This document shows, in pieces, positions 54,349 to 62,621 of a DNA stretch of 64,000 nt. This DNA comes from Hyphomonas jannaschiana VP2 (GTDB lineage: Bacteria > Pseudomonadota > Alphaproteobacteria > Caulobacterales > Hyphomonadaceae). The first letter of the stretch is position 1; the number at the start of each line of letters is the position of its first letter. The stretch covers positions 186,001-250,000 of the forward strand of contig NZ_ARYJ01000004.1 of NCBI RefSeq assembly GCF_000685215.1, in the 5' to 3' direction. Position numbers and translations under genes: made by a program. The notes under the pieces are model-generated. The model searched no databases and was not told the DNA's origin. It worked only from the letters and a program-made list of their open reading frames with translations.

Positions 54349-54749
54349 TTCGATTTGGCGAGGAGTTCGGAGGCGATATTGATATAGCGCCGGCCCGCAT
54401 CTGCGGCGGTCTGGGCCGCTTCGCCAAGTGGCAGTTCGTCGCGCACTTCGGCCAGTTTGATCAGCATGGGCAGGTTCACGCCCGAGATGACTTCGATATT
54501 GCCAGCACTCATGATCGACATGGCCAGGTTGGACGGCGTGCCGCCGAACATGTCGGTGAGGATGATGACCCCCAGGCCGACATCGCAGGCCTTGGCCGTA
54601 TCGCGGATCTGTTCGCGCCGGGCCTCAATATCGTCTTCTGCCTCGATGGAAATCGACTTGAATCGCATCTGTTCGCCCACGACGTGTTCCGTCGCAGCGA
54701 CCAGTTCCTTCGAGAGTTTGCCGTGGCTGACGACGACAATGCCGATCAT
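54345..54749 (-). CDS. PTS EIIA component of mannose type
   Basis: This 134-aa EIIA(Man)-fold protein has phosphoacceptor His9 in VVSHGKLS and the typical TDMFGGTPSNLA loop. In alphaproteobacteria, such stand-alone EIIA proteins form a regulatory PTS with HPr and EI and often lie near hprK and a ChvG/ChvI-like system. Neither is visible here. It is co-translated with HPr (ATGA overlap) and lies 92 bases after dapB. Confidence 0.93.
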   Translation of the reverse strand: MIGIVVVSHGKLSKELVAATEHVVGEQMRFKSISIEAEDDIEARREQIRDTAKACDVGLGVIILTDMFGGTPSNLAMSIMSAGNIEVISGVNLPMLIKLAEVRDELPLGEAAQTAADAGRRYINIASELLAKSN

Positions 54750-54841
54750 GCCCGTCCTTTCGGGTTACGTGACGAATTTGTCATGCTGCCATGGCGAGTA
54801 TGGCCGTCAACCCGGATTCAGCTGTGCGGTGTGTCGCTTTC

Positions 54842-55678
54842 TCAGCTGCCGTTGCCCGAAAGCCCCAGCACATCGTCCATGCTGTAGAGGCCGGGCTTTT
54901 GGTTAAGAGCCCAGAACGCTGCTTTCATTGCACCTTCCGCGAACATCGCGCGGTCCAGCGATGTGTGGCTCAGCGTGACGATTTCGGTGTCGGAGCCGAA
55001 GCTGACCGAATGCTCGCCGATTACCCCGCCCATGCGGCGGACGGAAAAGCCGATCTTGCCACGCTCACGGGCCGCGTCGGGACCATCATAGGGGCCGGTG
55101 CGCAGGTCATCCAGCGAGGCGCCGCGCCCTTCGGCGGCCGCTTCGCCCAGCATCAGCGCCGTGCCGGACGGGGCATCCACTTTCTTGTTGTGGTGAGTTT
55201 CCAGCACTTCGATGTCCCAGTCCGGACCGAGGCTGGCGGCCGCGCGGCGGATCAGGGTTTCCAGCAGCTTGATGCCGAGCGCGAAGCTGCCGGACTTGAC
55301 GATGGCGAGGTCTCCGGCCGCGGCTTCCAGCGCCTTTTCCTCGGCGGGCGAAAAGCCGGTTGTGCCAATGATTGCAACACGTACAGGCGTATGTTTCAGC
55401 GCTTCCAGCGCCGCGATCGTGGCGGCGGGGCGGGTGAAGTCGAACCAGACATCGGCCTTGGCTGCCGCGATGACCGGGTCGGATGACGGCTTCACGCCGA
55501 GGTTCGGCAGGCCTGCCAGCTCCCCGATGTCGGTATCCAGATGCGGCGATCCGGCGACTTCTGTGCCGCCTGCAACCGTCAGCCCGTGGCGGTGGGACAC
55601 AGCCGCCAGCTGGCGGCCCATGCGGCCGGCTACACCTGCAATGGCAACGGCGAAGGAATCGGAAGTCTGGTCAGTCAT
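54842..55678 (-). CDS. dapB: 4-hydroxy-tetrahydrodipicolinate reductase (DapB)
   Basis: DapB reduces hydroxytetrahydrodipicolinate with NAD(P)H in the lysine and diaminopimelate pathway. The 278-aa protein has the nucleotide motif VAIAGVAGRMGRQL at 11-24. GTTGF is in the middle, and the catalytic HHNKKVDAPSGTA has the His pair and Lys. ATG 55678 is the sensible start. Codons further upstream read into the promoter shared with divergent frmA. The EIIA and HPr genes follow on the same strand. Confidence 0.96.
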   Translation of the reverse strand: MTDQTSDSFAVAIAGVAGRMGRQLAAVSHRHGLTVAGGTEVAGSPHLDTDIGELAGLPNLGVKPSSDPVIAAAKADVWFDFTRPAATIAALEALKHTPVRVAIIGTTGFSPAEEKALEAAAGDLAIVKSGSFALGIKLLETLIRRAAASLGPDWDIEVLETHHNKKVDAPSGTALMLGEAAAEGRGASLDDLRTGPYDGPDAARERGKIGFSVRRMGGVIGEHSVSFGSDTEIVTLSHTSLDRAMFAEGAMKAAFWALNQKPGLYSMDDVLGLSGNGS

Positions 55679-55858
55679 GGCGCCCTTATAACCGGGTTTC
55701 GGCACAGGGGAACGGGTATGCGTAATTGACGGGAGTCCGCCCTTGCGCCGGGTAAGCGAAGCTGAAATGTTCCGCGCGTCTCTGTCCGCGGTTCCACCAT
55801 GAAGAACACCATGTATGGACCGTGAATACACCATTTATACATCGAGGAGTTTCCCGAC

Positions 55859-56965
55859 ATGAAAACCCGCGCCGCCGTCGCCTTTGAAGCGAAGAAACCA
55901 CTCGAAATCGTCGAGCTTGACCTGGAAGGCCCGAAGGCCGGCGAAGTTCTGGTCGAGATCATGGCCACGGGCATCTGCCACACAGACGCCTACACGCTGG
56001 ACGGGCTGGACTCAGAAGGCATCTTCCCGAGCATCCTCGGCCATGAAGGCGCGGGCATCGTGCGCGAAGTTGGCGCAGGCGTCACCAGCGTGAAGCCGGG
56101 CGACCACGTCATCCCGCTCTACACGCCGGAATGCCGCCAGTGCAAAAGCTGCCTCTCGGGCAAGACCAACCTCTGCACCGCGATCCGCGCGACGCAGGGC
56201 AAGGGCCTGATGCCGGACGGCACCAGCCGGTTCTCCTACAAGGGCCAGACGATCTACCATTACATGGGCTGCTCGACCTTCTCGAACTTCACCGTTCTGC
56301 CGGAAATCGCGGTCGCGAAAATCCGCACCGACGCGCCCTTCGACAAGGCCTGCTATGTCGGCTGCGGCGTCACCACGGGCGTCGGCGCCGTGACCAATAC
56401 GGCCAAGGTTCAGGTGGGCGACAATGTCGTCGTGTTCGGCCTTGGCGGCATCGGCCTCAACGTGCTGCAGGGCGCGAAGATGGCAGGCGCCGACAAGATC
56501 ATCGGCGTCGACATCAATGACAGCAAGGAAGAGTGGGGCCGCAAATTCGGCATGACGCACTTCGTCAATCCGAAGAAGACCAAGGACGTCGTCGCCCACC
56601 TTGTCGAGCTGACCGATGGCGGCGCCGACTATTCCTTTGACTGTACCGGCAACACGGATGTGATGCGTCAGGCGCTGGAATGCTGCCATCGCGGCTGGGG
56701 CACCTCGATCATTATCGGCGTGGCCGAGGCCGGCAAGGAAATCAGCACACGGCCATTCCAGCTGGTGACGGGCCGCAACTGGCGCGGCACGGCCTTCGGC
56801 GGCGCCAAGGGCCGCACCGACGTGCCGAAGATTGTCGACTGGTACATGAACGGCAAGATCCAGATCGACCCGATGATCACGCACGTCATGAAGCTCGACA
56901 AGATCAACGACGCCTTCGACCTGATGCATTCCGGCGAGAGCATCCGCAGCGTGGTGGTTTACTGA
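55859..56965 (+). CDS. frmA: S-(hydroxymethyl)glutathione dehydrogenase / class III alcohol dehydrogenase
   Basis: This 368-aa zinc-dependent dehydrogenase oxidises S-hydroxymethylglutathione, formed from formaldehyde and glutathione, to S-formylglutathione. The catalytic zinc ligand is in GICHTDAY. The four structural zinc cysteines lie in [15 protein letters not shown]. The [20 protein letters not shown] motif and the C-terminal SIRSVVVY are typical of the class III enzyme. S-formylglutathione hydrolase, the next pathway enzyme, lies 4.7 kb downstream. A GAGGAG ribosome site precedes the ATG. Confidence 0.97.
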   Translation: MKTRAAVAFEAKKPLEIVELDLEGPKAGEVLVEIMATGICHTDAYTLDGLDSEGIFPSILGHEGAGIVREVGAGVTSVKPGDHVIPLYTPECRQCKSCLSGKTNLCTAIRATQGKGLMPDGTSRFSYKGQTIYHYMGCSTFSNFTVLPEIAVAKIRTDAPFDKACYVGCGVTTGVGAVTNTAKVQVGDNVVVFGLGGIGLNVLQGAKMAGADKIIGVDINDSKEEWGRKFGMTHFVNPKKTKDVVAHLVELTDGGADYSFDCTGNTDVMRQALECCHRGWGTSIIIGVAEAGKEISTRPFQLVTGRNWRGTAFGGAKGRTDVPKIVDWYMNGKIQIDPMITHVMKLDKINDAFDLMHSGESIRSVVVY

Positions 56966-57462
56966 TGCGGGGCCTCGGCGTGCGTCGTTACCTTGGCGCG
57001 GCGGCGCTGGGGCTGGCTCTGTTCTCGGCAGGGGCTTCTGCACAGGCGGAAACGGCGCCGGAAGCAAAGCTCTACCTGTCGGAGACGTATAACGAGACCG
57101 CCGATCCGGCAGCCGATGTCCAGCAGGCAATCGCGGTGGCGGATGGCCGCCGCATCCTGCTGGAGGTCGGCGGGGACTGGTGCGTCTGGTGCAAGATCCT
57201 CGACAAGTATCTGGAAGACAATGCCGATGTCCGTGAGGCGTTCGGCGAGAGCTTCATGATCGTGAAGGTCAATTTCAGCCGCGAGCATCCGAACACGGAA
57301 TTCCTGGGCGCCTTTCCGGACGCCGAAGGCTATCCGCATTTCTATGTGCTGGACGCCGATGGCAGCTTCCTCGCCTCGCAGGGGACGGCCGAGCTGGAAG
57401 AGGGCAAGGGATATAATCGCGCCCGCATGCTGGAATTTGCAGAGCGCTGGCGCAAAGACTGA
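56965..57462 (+). CDS. Exported thioredoxin-like protein
   Basis: This 165-aa protein has a signal peptide (about 1-26, ending GASA) and a thioredoxin fold with the redox motif Cys73-Val-Trp-Cys76, preceded by DW as in DsbD-gamma-like proteins. FDAEGYPHFYVLD-like residues carry the cis-Pro (GYPHFYVL). It probably acts as a periplasmic thiol reductase. Its ATG overlaps the frmA stop (TGATG), so it is co-translated with frmA, an unusual partnership. Confidence 0.88.
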   Translation: MRGLGVRRYLGAAALGLALFSAGASAQAETAPEAKLYLSETYNETADPAADVQQAIAVADGRRILLEVGGDWCVWCKILDKYLEDNADVREAFGESFMIVKVNFSREHPNTEFLGAFPDAEGYPHFYVLDADGSFLASQGTAELEEGKGYNRARMLEFAERWRKD

Positions 57463-57475
57463 GGAGGCGGGGCCC

Positions 57476-57856
57476 ATGCCATTGTTTACGCATATCGTGG
57501 TCGGAACCAATGATCCGGAGCGGGCGGCCAAGTTTTACGACGCGGCGCTTGGCGGGCTTGGCTTGGAAGGGGAGGCGCGCGGGCCGCTGCGCTTTTATCG
57601 CCGGGACGGAAATGCCTTTGTCGTCGGTCCGCCCCGCAATGGGGACGCTGCCACCTCGGCAAATGGTGGAACGATCAGCTTCTTTGCGGAGACCAAGGCC
57701 GCCGTCGATGCTTTCCATTCGGGGGGCTGTGCCAATGGCGGGGTCTGCGACGGCCCGCCCGGCCGGCGCGCCAATGCGCCGAACAATGCCTATGGCGCGT
57801 ATCTGCGCGATCCGGACGGCAACAAGATCTGCGCCTTCACTTTTGAGGCGGACTGA
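57476..57856 (+). CDS. VOC family (glyoxalase-fold) protein
   Basis: This 126-aa protein starts MPLFTHIVVGTNDPERAAKFYDA and ends AYLRDPDGNKICAFTF, both typical of VOC metalloenzymes. It is related to glyoxalase I and dioxygenases, but its reaction is unknown. GGAGGCGGGGCCC supplies a ribosome site 14 bases after the thioredoxin-like gene. A paralogue lies 650 bases downstream with about the same ends (VGTNDLAKAKTFYDA and YLRDPDGNKLCA). Confidence 0.9.
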   Translation: MPLFTHIVVGTNDPERAAKFYDAALGGLGLEGEARGPLRFYRRDGNAFVVGPPRNGDAATSANGGTISFFAETKAAVDAFHSGGCANGGVCDGPPGRRANAPNNAYGAYLRDPDGNKICAFTFEAD

Positions 57857-57879
57857 CATCTGAGAGGGAGGAATTCCGG

Positions 57880-58407
57880 ATGGGCATCGTTAAACGCAAT
57901 CTCGATATTTACCGTACACGTCTGGTCACGCTGGGAAACATTCTCGGCCGGGCCGAGGCGGAGCTGCTGCCGGAGGATCCGGAGAAGAAGGCGCTGCTGA
58001 CGGCGCGGCTGGCCGACGACATGCTGCCGCTGCCAAACCAGGTCTGGTTCACATGCCGTCAGGCGGAGCTGCTGCTGGCCAAGCTGAACGGTGTGCCGGT
58101 GAAGGAATTCGAGAGCGACAAGGCGAGCTTTGCCGACCTGCAGGCGCTCGTCGCCGAAACGATCTCCCGGATCGAGGCGCAGACCGACACGAAGGAAAGC
58201 TTCGCCGAAGGCAAGACCACGCTCGAGCTGCCGGGCATGCCGACGCTGTCCATGTCCGGACAGGACTATATCGACGAGTGGCTGACGCCGAACTTCTATT
58301 TCCACTTCGTCACGGCTTACGACATCCTGCGGGCTAAGGGGCTGGGCATCGGCAAGGTGGATTATATGAGCCATCTGCGTCCGCTGCTGGCCGCAGCCGC
58401 CGGCTGA
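57880..58407 (+). CDS. DUF1993 family protein
   Basis: This 175-aa helical protein is of the DUF1993 family, related to DinB-like four-helix bundles. LPNQVWFTCRQAELLLAKLNG and the C-terminal TPNFYFHFVTAYDILRAKG are diagnostic. The function is unknown. GAGAGGGAGGAATT gives a strong ribosome site. It lies 23 bases after the first VOC gene and is part of the frmA-led run. Confidence 0.9.
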   Translation: MGIVKRNLDIYRTRLVTLGNILGRAEAELLPEDPEKKALLTARLADDMLPLPNQVWFTCRQAELLLAKLNGVPVKEFESDKASFADLQALVAETISRIEAQTDTKESFAEGKTTLELPGMPTLSMSGQDYIDEWLTPNFYFHFVTAYDILRAKGLGIGKVDYMSHLRPLLAAAAG

Positions 58408-58507
58408 TTACAAAACAGCCAGCTGACGCGGCGGGAGGCCGGAATTCTTCTGGCGCCGCCGGTCCAGCTGGGGCAGACATACCCAACTCATCTGGAGGAA
58501 AACAAAT

Positions 58508-58885
58508 ATGTTCAGTCACGTCATGGTCGGCACCAACGACCTTGCAAAAGCCAAGACGTTCTACGACGCCGTGTTCCAGGCCATCGGCGGCAAGGAAGCG
58601 ATCACCGACCCGAAGGGCCGCCTGATCTACCTGCACAATGGCGGCACCTTCCTGGTGACCCCGCCGATCGACGGCCAGCCGGCAACGCATGCCAATGGCG
58701 GCACGATCGGCTTTGCGGCGAAAGACCCGGCTGAGGCCGATGCCTGGCATGCGGCCGGCGCAGCGGCTGGCGGCACGCCGATCGAAGACCCGCCGGGCTG
58801 GCGCGAAGGCGGCGGCATGAAGCTTTACCTCGCCTATCTGCGCGATCCGGACGGCAACAAGCTCTGCGCAATGTGCCGCGGATAA
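58508..58885 (+). CDS. VOC family (glyoxalase-fold) protein, second copy
   Basis: This 125-aa VOC protein begins MFSHVMVGTNDLAKAKTFYDAV and ends YLRDPDGNKLCAMCRG. Ala/Gly-rich loop residues (HANGGTIGFAAKDPAEAD) match the subfamily of the first copy. Glutathione-dependent aldehyde or unknown chemistry is possible. CTGGAGGAAAAC before the ATG is a strong ribosome site. A terminator follows directly. Confidence 0.92.
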   Translation: MFSHVMVGTNDLAKAKTFYDAVFQAIGGKEAITDPKGRLIYLHNGGTFLVTPPIDGQPATHANGGTIGFAAKDPAEADAWHAAGAAAGGTPIEDPPGWREGGGMKLYLAYLRDPDGNKLCAMCRG

Positions 58886-58900
58886 AGGCAAACCGCTGAG

Positions 58901-58931
58901 CCGCCCCTTCCAAATCGGAAGGGGCGGTTTC
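58901..58931 (+). terminator. Rho-independent terminator after the second VOC gene
   Basis: A perfect 11-bp stem, CCGCCCCTTCC with GGAAGGGGCGG, encloses a 5-base loop and is followed by TTTC. It closes the frmA-led transcription unit. Confidence 0.85.
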
Positions 58932-59015
58932 GCATTGGGCCGACCTTATGTAACCTGTCCGCAGGCAAAAGCTGCAAACGGCCCGCACCCGGGCCGCAGG
59001 AAGGGTAGGCCGCCC

Positions 59016-59333
59016 ATGACCGAGTTCACGCATTTTACCCTGCTCGCCGATGGCGAAGTGTTCGCCCCGAATGCGGAGTTCGAGACCGAATGTGGGCGCT
59101 ATATCATGGCCATGAAAGTCTGGGCGACGGACGCCGAAGAGGCCGCCGACATGATCGTCGCCATCGGCGAGCGGCTGGGCTTCCGGCCGGACGGCGAATT
59201 GCAGGTCTTCATGACAGAGCCCGACGAGCCAGCCGATAATGAACCCTTCGGCTATGACATTCAGTTCACGTCCTATTCCGAGGACGAGGAAAACGAAGCG
59301 GGCGAGGAAGAACGCCCCAGATGGATCCACTGA
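59016..59333 (+). CDS. Small acidic hypothetical protein
   Basis: This 105-aa cytoplasmic protein is rich in Glu/Asp, ending EDEENEAGEEERPRWIH. The first 75 residues look like a compact alpha/beta domain (FTLLADGEVFAPNAEFETECG, then AEEAADMIVAIGERLGF). I do not recognise the family. ATG 59016 follows AGGAAGGGTAGG. It lies 17 bases upstream of the lipoprotein RidA gene and is probably co-transcribed. Confidence 0.75.
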   Translation: MTEFTHFTLLADGEVFAPNAEFETECGRYIMAMKVWATDAEEAADMIVAIGERLGFRPDGELQVFMTEPDEPADNEPFGYDIQFTSYSEDEENEAGEEERPRWIH

Positions 59334-59350
59334 CAACAGGAAAGACTTGC

Positions 59351-59842
59351 ATGAAACCCATGTTCAGGACAGGCGGCCTTGCCGCGCTGGCAGCTGCCAT
59401 GATGACCCTTGGCGGCTGCGTGATCGCCGATGTCGAAGGTATCGAGGCGACCTCGACGCCGGAAATCGAACATTTCACCGGCGTGGCGAAGGTCGGCATG
59501 GACCTGCCTTTCTCCAAGGCCGTGCGGGTGGATGACACGATCTACCTGTCGGGCGAACTGGGCATCGACCCGGCAACGAATGAGCTGGTGCCGGGCGGCG
59601 CCGGGCCGGAAACGCGCCAGATCTTCGAGAATATCGAACGTACGCTGGCCGAGTTCGACGCCGACCTGTCGGATGTCGTGAAGTGCCAGGTGTTCCTCGG
59701 CGACATGGCGGACTTTGGCGAAATGAACGCGGCCTATTCCGCTGCGCTGCCAAGCCCGAAACCGGCGCGCTCGACCTTTGGCGCAAACGGTCTCGCCATC
59801 GGCGCGGCGCTTGAGATCGAGTGTATGGCAATCAGGCAGTAA
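59351..59842 (+). CDS. RidA family protein exported as a lipoprotein
   Basis: This 163-aa protein is of the RidA/YjgF family, whose cytosolic members hydrolyse reactive enamines and imines. It is preceded by a signal peptide (MKPMFRTGGLAALAAAMMTL) and lipobox LGGC (Cys24). SGELGIDPATNEL, NIERTLAEFDADLSDVVK and the conserved Arg in PARSTFG are present. Cys219-type numbering does not apply. Export is unusual for this family and suggests a periplasmic substrate. A strong terminator follows. Confidence 0.9.
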   Translation: MKPMFRTGGLAALAAAMMTLGGCVIADVEGIEATSTPEIEHFTGVAKVGMDLPFSKAVRVDDTIYLSGELGIDPATNELVPGGAGPETRQIFENIERTLAEFDADLSDVVKCQVFLGDMADFGEMNAAYSAALPSPKPARSTFGANGLAIGAALEIECMAIRQ

Positions 59843-59853
59843 AAGCCTCTCTC

Positions 59854-59888
59854 CGGCCCGGCGGGAAACCTCCTGCCGGGCCGTTTTC
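59854..59888 (+). terminator. Rho-independent terminator of the RidA gene
   Basis: CGGCCCGGC (59854-59862) pairs with GCCGGGCCG (59875-59883), extended by partly paired flanking bases, and is followed by TTTTC. It lies 12 bases after the stop, between convergent genes. Confidence 0.85.
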
Positions 59889-59895
59889 TGCCATC

Positions 59896-60270
59896 CTATT
59901 TCCGGTAGGGCTTCACCGGCAGGTTTGCCGCCGTCCAGGCCATCATGCCGCCGCGCACATTGCTGACATTCGTAAAGCCGGCCCCGGCGAGCAGCTTTGC
60001 CGCCCGGCCGGAACGCATGCCCGACCGGCAGATCACGGCCACCGGCGCGGAGGCATCTTCCTTCAGGAAGCCATAGATCGTGTCGACCATGCGCGGATCG
60101 CCAAGGGTGACTGTGTGCGCGCCTTTCGGGACGCCGTCCTGCCACTCACTTTCGGTGCGCACATCCACCAGGACCAGCTGCTTCTTGCGCAGGCGGGCAT
60201 TGGCCTCTGCCGGGTCGATCTGGGGAATGGCAGGCTTGCCGCCGCCGAACAGCTTGTCGAACAATCCCAT
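59896..60270 (-). CDS. Rhodanese-like domain protein
   Basis: This 124-aa single rhodanese domain protein has the catalytic Cys81 in CRSGMRSG, typical of sulfurtransferases, and LVDVRTESEW near 34-44. A short basic/hydrophobic N terminus (MGLFDKLFGGGKP) precedes it. It may transfer sulfane sulfur or bind anions. The partner is unknown. It is convergent with the RidA gene. Confidence 0.92.
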   Translation of the reverse strand: MGLFDKLFGGGKPAIPQIDPAEANARLRKKQLVLVDVRTESEWQDGVPKGAHTVTLGDPRMVDTIYGFLKEDASAPVAVICRSGMRSGRAAKLLAGAGFTNVSNVRGGMMAWTAANLPVKPYRK

Positions 60271-60377
60271 GGGGCGCGCCTTTCTGCCAGTACGGCAGGA
60301 GATTTAGCACCGGGCATGACCCGGCCAAAGGTGCGTCGCCTGCGACAGAAGCGGCTGCGCGGTCAGGCCAGCCCGTT

Positions 60378-61469
60378 TTAGGCGAGGACGAGGCGGCAGT
60401 CCTTGCGTGCGAGGCGGGCCGGAAGCTGGAAACCGGCAAGTGCCGTACCGCCGATGGCCCCGAGCAGCTCATCGGCGCGGGCCTTGGCATCGGCGTCCAT
60501 CTCCCCATAGGCATCCAGCACGGCCTGCAGCCGCCAGAGCGGGAAGCTGCGCGCCGCCGCCGGACCGGCATGGCCTTCGATGCTGACGCTGATCTGGCCG
60601 AGGGCGCGGGGCACCGGCGTGCCGGAAGAGGCGTCCGCGGCCCAGCCTGCGAACAATTCGTTCGTCGCCGTCAGCGCCGGAAGCTGTTCGCGCATCTGGC
60701 GTTGCAGGATGGGCAGCAGCGTCTCGGGGATTGTGTCATCGGCGGCGAGGTCGCCCGTGCCGGCTTCCCCGGCATGGGTCCGCTCGACCCATTCGGCGAC
60801 GGCCGGGGCGAGCAGCTTCATCAGCTCGCCGGATTTCGGGTCGCGGTAAAGATGCGCATAGAGCGGGCCGATCAGGGAGAAGTCAGCGAGGCAGGGCCGC
60901 TCGCCGAGAAGGAAGGGGTGCACTTCCAGATGGCGGGAGAATTCGCCGAGAAAGGCTTCATAACTTTTCTCGATCCCGGGAATGGTCTCGGCATGAACGC
61001 CGAGGATCGGGAGCGCGCCTTTGAAGCGCTGGCCGTTCTTCTTGCCGATCTCATACTGTTCCGGTCGGCTGAGCTGCGGCGCCGAGAGGGCGCCGAATTC
61101 GGAATAGGCCCAGTCCTCATTATAGGTCCAGCGATAGTGCATCGCGGGCAGGGTGAGCCATTCGTCGCCATAGAGCTGCAGCAGGAGGGCGACGAAACGC
61201 TGGAGCGGCGTGGCAGGCAGGACGGGCGGCTGGCGGTGCTCTGCGGCCTCAACTTGTTCGATGATGTCGGCGGTGTCCTGCACGATGGTGCCATCCGGCA
61301 TCTTCATGACCGGGATCACGGGCCAGCCGACATTCGGCAGGATGATGTCGCGGTAGACCTCCTGCGTGGCGACCTGTTCCTCAAAGTCCGCCCCGCGCCA
61401 GCGCAGATAGGCACGGGCCTTGCCGGTGAAATAGCTGACCTCGGCGCCGTAGAGCGTGTAATCCGGCAT
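60378..61469 (-). CDS. Glutathione S-transferase family protein, long form
   Basis: This 363-aa protein begins with a thioredoxin-like GST domain (YTLYGAEVSYFTGKARAYLRWRG in outline, then GWPVIPVMKMPDGTIVQDTADII). A helical GST C domain lies around 150-250, and an additional helical 100-residue tail follows. Such long GSTs of unknown substrate are common in alphaproteobacteria. ATG 61469 gives the natural domain start. Its position next to S-formylglutathione hydrolase fits glutathione metabolism. Confidence 0.88.
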   Translation of the reverse strand: MPDYTLYGAEVSYFTGKARAYLRWRGADFEEQVATQEVYRDIILPNVGWPVIPVMKMPDGTIVQDTADIIEQVEAAEHRQPPVLPATPLQRFVALLLQLYGDEWLTLPAMHYRWTYNEDWAYSEFGALSAPQLSRPEQYEIGKKNGQRFKGALPILGVHAETIPGIEKSYEAFLGEFSRHLEVHPFLLGERPCLADFSLIGPLYAHLYRDPKSGELMKLLAPAVAEWVERTHAGEAGTGDLAADDTIPETLLPILQRQMREQLPALTATNELFAGWAADASSGTPVPRALGQISVSIEGHAGPAAARSFPLWRLQAVLDAYGEMDADAKARADELLGAIGGTALAGFQLPARLARKDCRLVLA

Positions 61470-61630
61470 GATGTGCTTCCTTGTCCCTTTGTGGCAGGCT
61501 TTGTGCCGCAGGATCGGCGGTGGGGGCAAGGCTGACGCCCGGGGAACAGCAGTCCTTGACGCGGGCTTCCCAATCGTGTTGCCCGTGGAACAGTTCATTC
61601 ACTTCCAGCTTCAGGACCCTGTACGCGCCC

Positions 61631-62476
61631 ATGACCCAGATCACGACTGTCTCATCCTGGAAATCCTTTGGCGGAAACCTCTCCGTGTACGATCATGAGT
61701 CCAGCCTGCTGGGCTGCGCGATGCGGTTTGCAGTCTACACGCCCCCGCAGGCCGCGGACGGCCCGGTGCCGGTGCTCTGGTACCTCTCCGGCCTTACCTG
61801 CAGCTGGGCCAATGTGATGGAAAAGTCCGGCCTTCAGCGCGCCGCGGCAGAGCATGGCATCATGGTCATCGCGCCGGACACCAGCCCGCGCGGCGAGGGC
61901 GTGCCGGACGACGAGGCCTATGACCTTGGTCAGGGTGCAGGCTTTTACCTGACCGCCACGCAAGAGCCATGGGCGAAGCACTTCAAGATGGACCAGTACA
62001 TTACCGACGAGCTACCAAAGCTCGTCGCGGCAGAGATCAAGAATGCCGACATGGGAAAGCAGGGGATATTCGGCCACTCCATGGGCGGGCATGGCGCGAT
62101 CACCCTGCACCTGAAGCATCCGGAAACCTACAAGACCTGCTCGGCCTTCAGCCCGATCACCAGCCCGGCACGTGTGCCGTGGGGTCAGAAGGCGTTCAAG
62201 GCCTATCTCGGCCCGGTCTCGGTGGCTTGGGAACAGTACGACTCAACCGAACTGGTCAAGGAACGCCAGAGCCGCGCGCGCATCATGGTCGACACCGGCA
62301 CAGCAGACACCTTCCTGAAAAAGGAGCTGAAGCCGGAAATCTTCATCGACGCCTGCATGGCCAATGGGCAGGCGCTGGATTACCGGATGCGCGAAGGCTA
62401 CGGCCACGATTACTATTTCATCGCCACCTTCATGGACGAGCACATCGCCCACCACGCGGCCGGCCTGAAGGGCTGA
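61631..62476 (+). CDS. fghA: S-formylglutathione hydrolase
   Basis: This 281-aa esterase-D-family enzyme hydrolyses S-formylglutathione to formate and glutathione, completing the formaldehyde pathway begun by class III alcohol dehydrogenase. Nucleophile Ser150 lies in GHSMGGHGA. The oxyanion region YLSGLTCSWANVMEKSG is characteristic, and the C-terminal HDYYFIATFMDEHIAHHA carries the catalytic His. ATG 61631 gives MTQITTVSSWKSFGG, the usual family start. It diverges from the long GST gene. Confidence 0.96.
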   Translation: MTQITTVSSWKSFGGNLSVYDHESSLLGCAMRFAVYTPPQAADGPVPVLWYLSGLTCSWANVMEKSGLQRAAAEHGIMVIAPDTSPRGEGVPDDEAYDLGQGAGFYLTATQEPWAKHFKMDQYITDELPKLVAAEIKNADMGKQGIFGHSMGGHGAITLHLKHPETYKTCSAFSPITSPARVPWGQKAFKAYLGPVSVAWEQYDSTELVKERQSRARIMVDTGTADTFLKKELKPEIFIDACMANGQALDYRMREGYGHDYYFIATFMDEHIAHHAAGLKG

Positions 62477-62508
62477 TCTTTCGGCTATCCGGTGAAAGCG
62501 TTCGCAGG

Positions 62509-62527
62509 CCCCGCTGGGTAAGCGGGG
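62509..62527 (+). terminator. Possible weak terminator after fghA
   Basis: CCCCGCT (62509-62515) pairs with AGCGGGG (62521-62527) around 5 bases, followed only by TTC. Without a T-run it may be weak or factor-dependent. Confidence 0.4.
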
Positions 62528-62580
62528 TTCATGCGCAGCCGATTCCCTGATGCCCTGCATGCACCCGGCCTTGCATGACT

Positions 62581-62600
62581 GCCTCGTGGGGACACGAGGC
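62581..62600 (-). terminator. Hairpin beyond the hemN stop
   Basis: GCCTCGTG-GGGA-CACGAGGC is a perfect 8-bp hairpin 22 bases beyond the hemN stop. It lacks a T-tract on the minus strand, so an intrinsic terminator role is uncertain. Confidence 0.4.
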
Positions 62601-62621
62601 ACCTGCGAAACCTGTTGCGCG

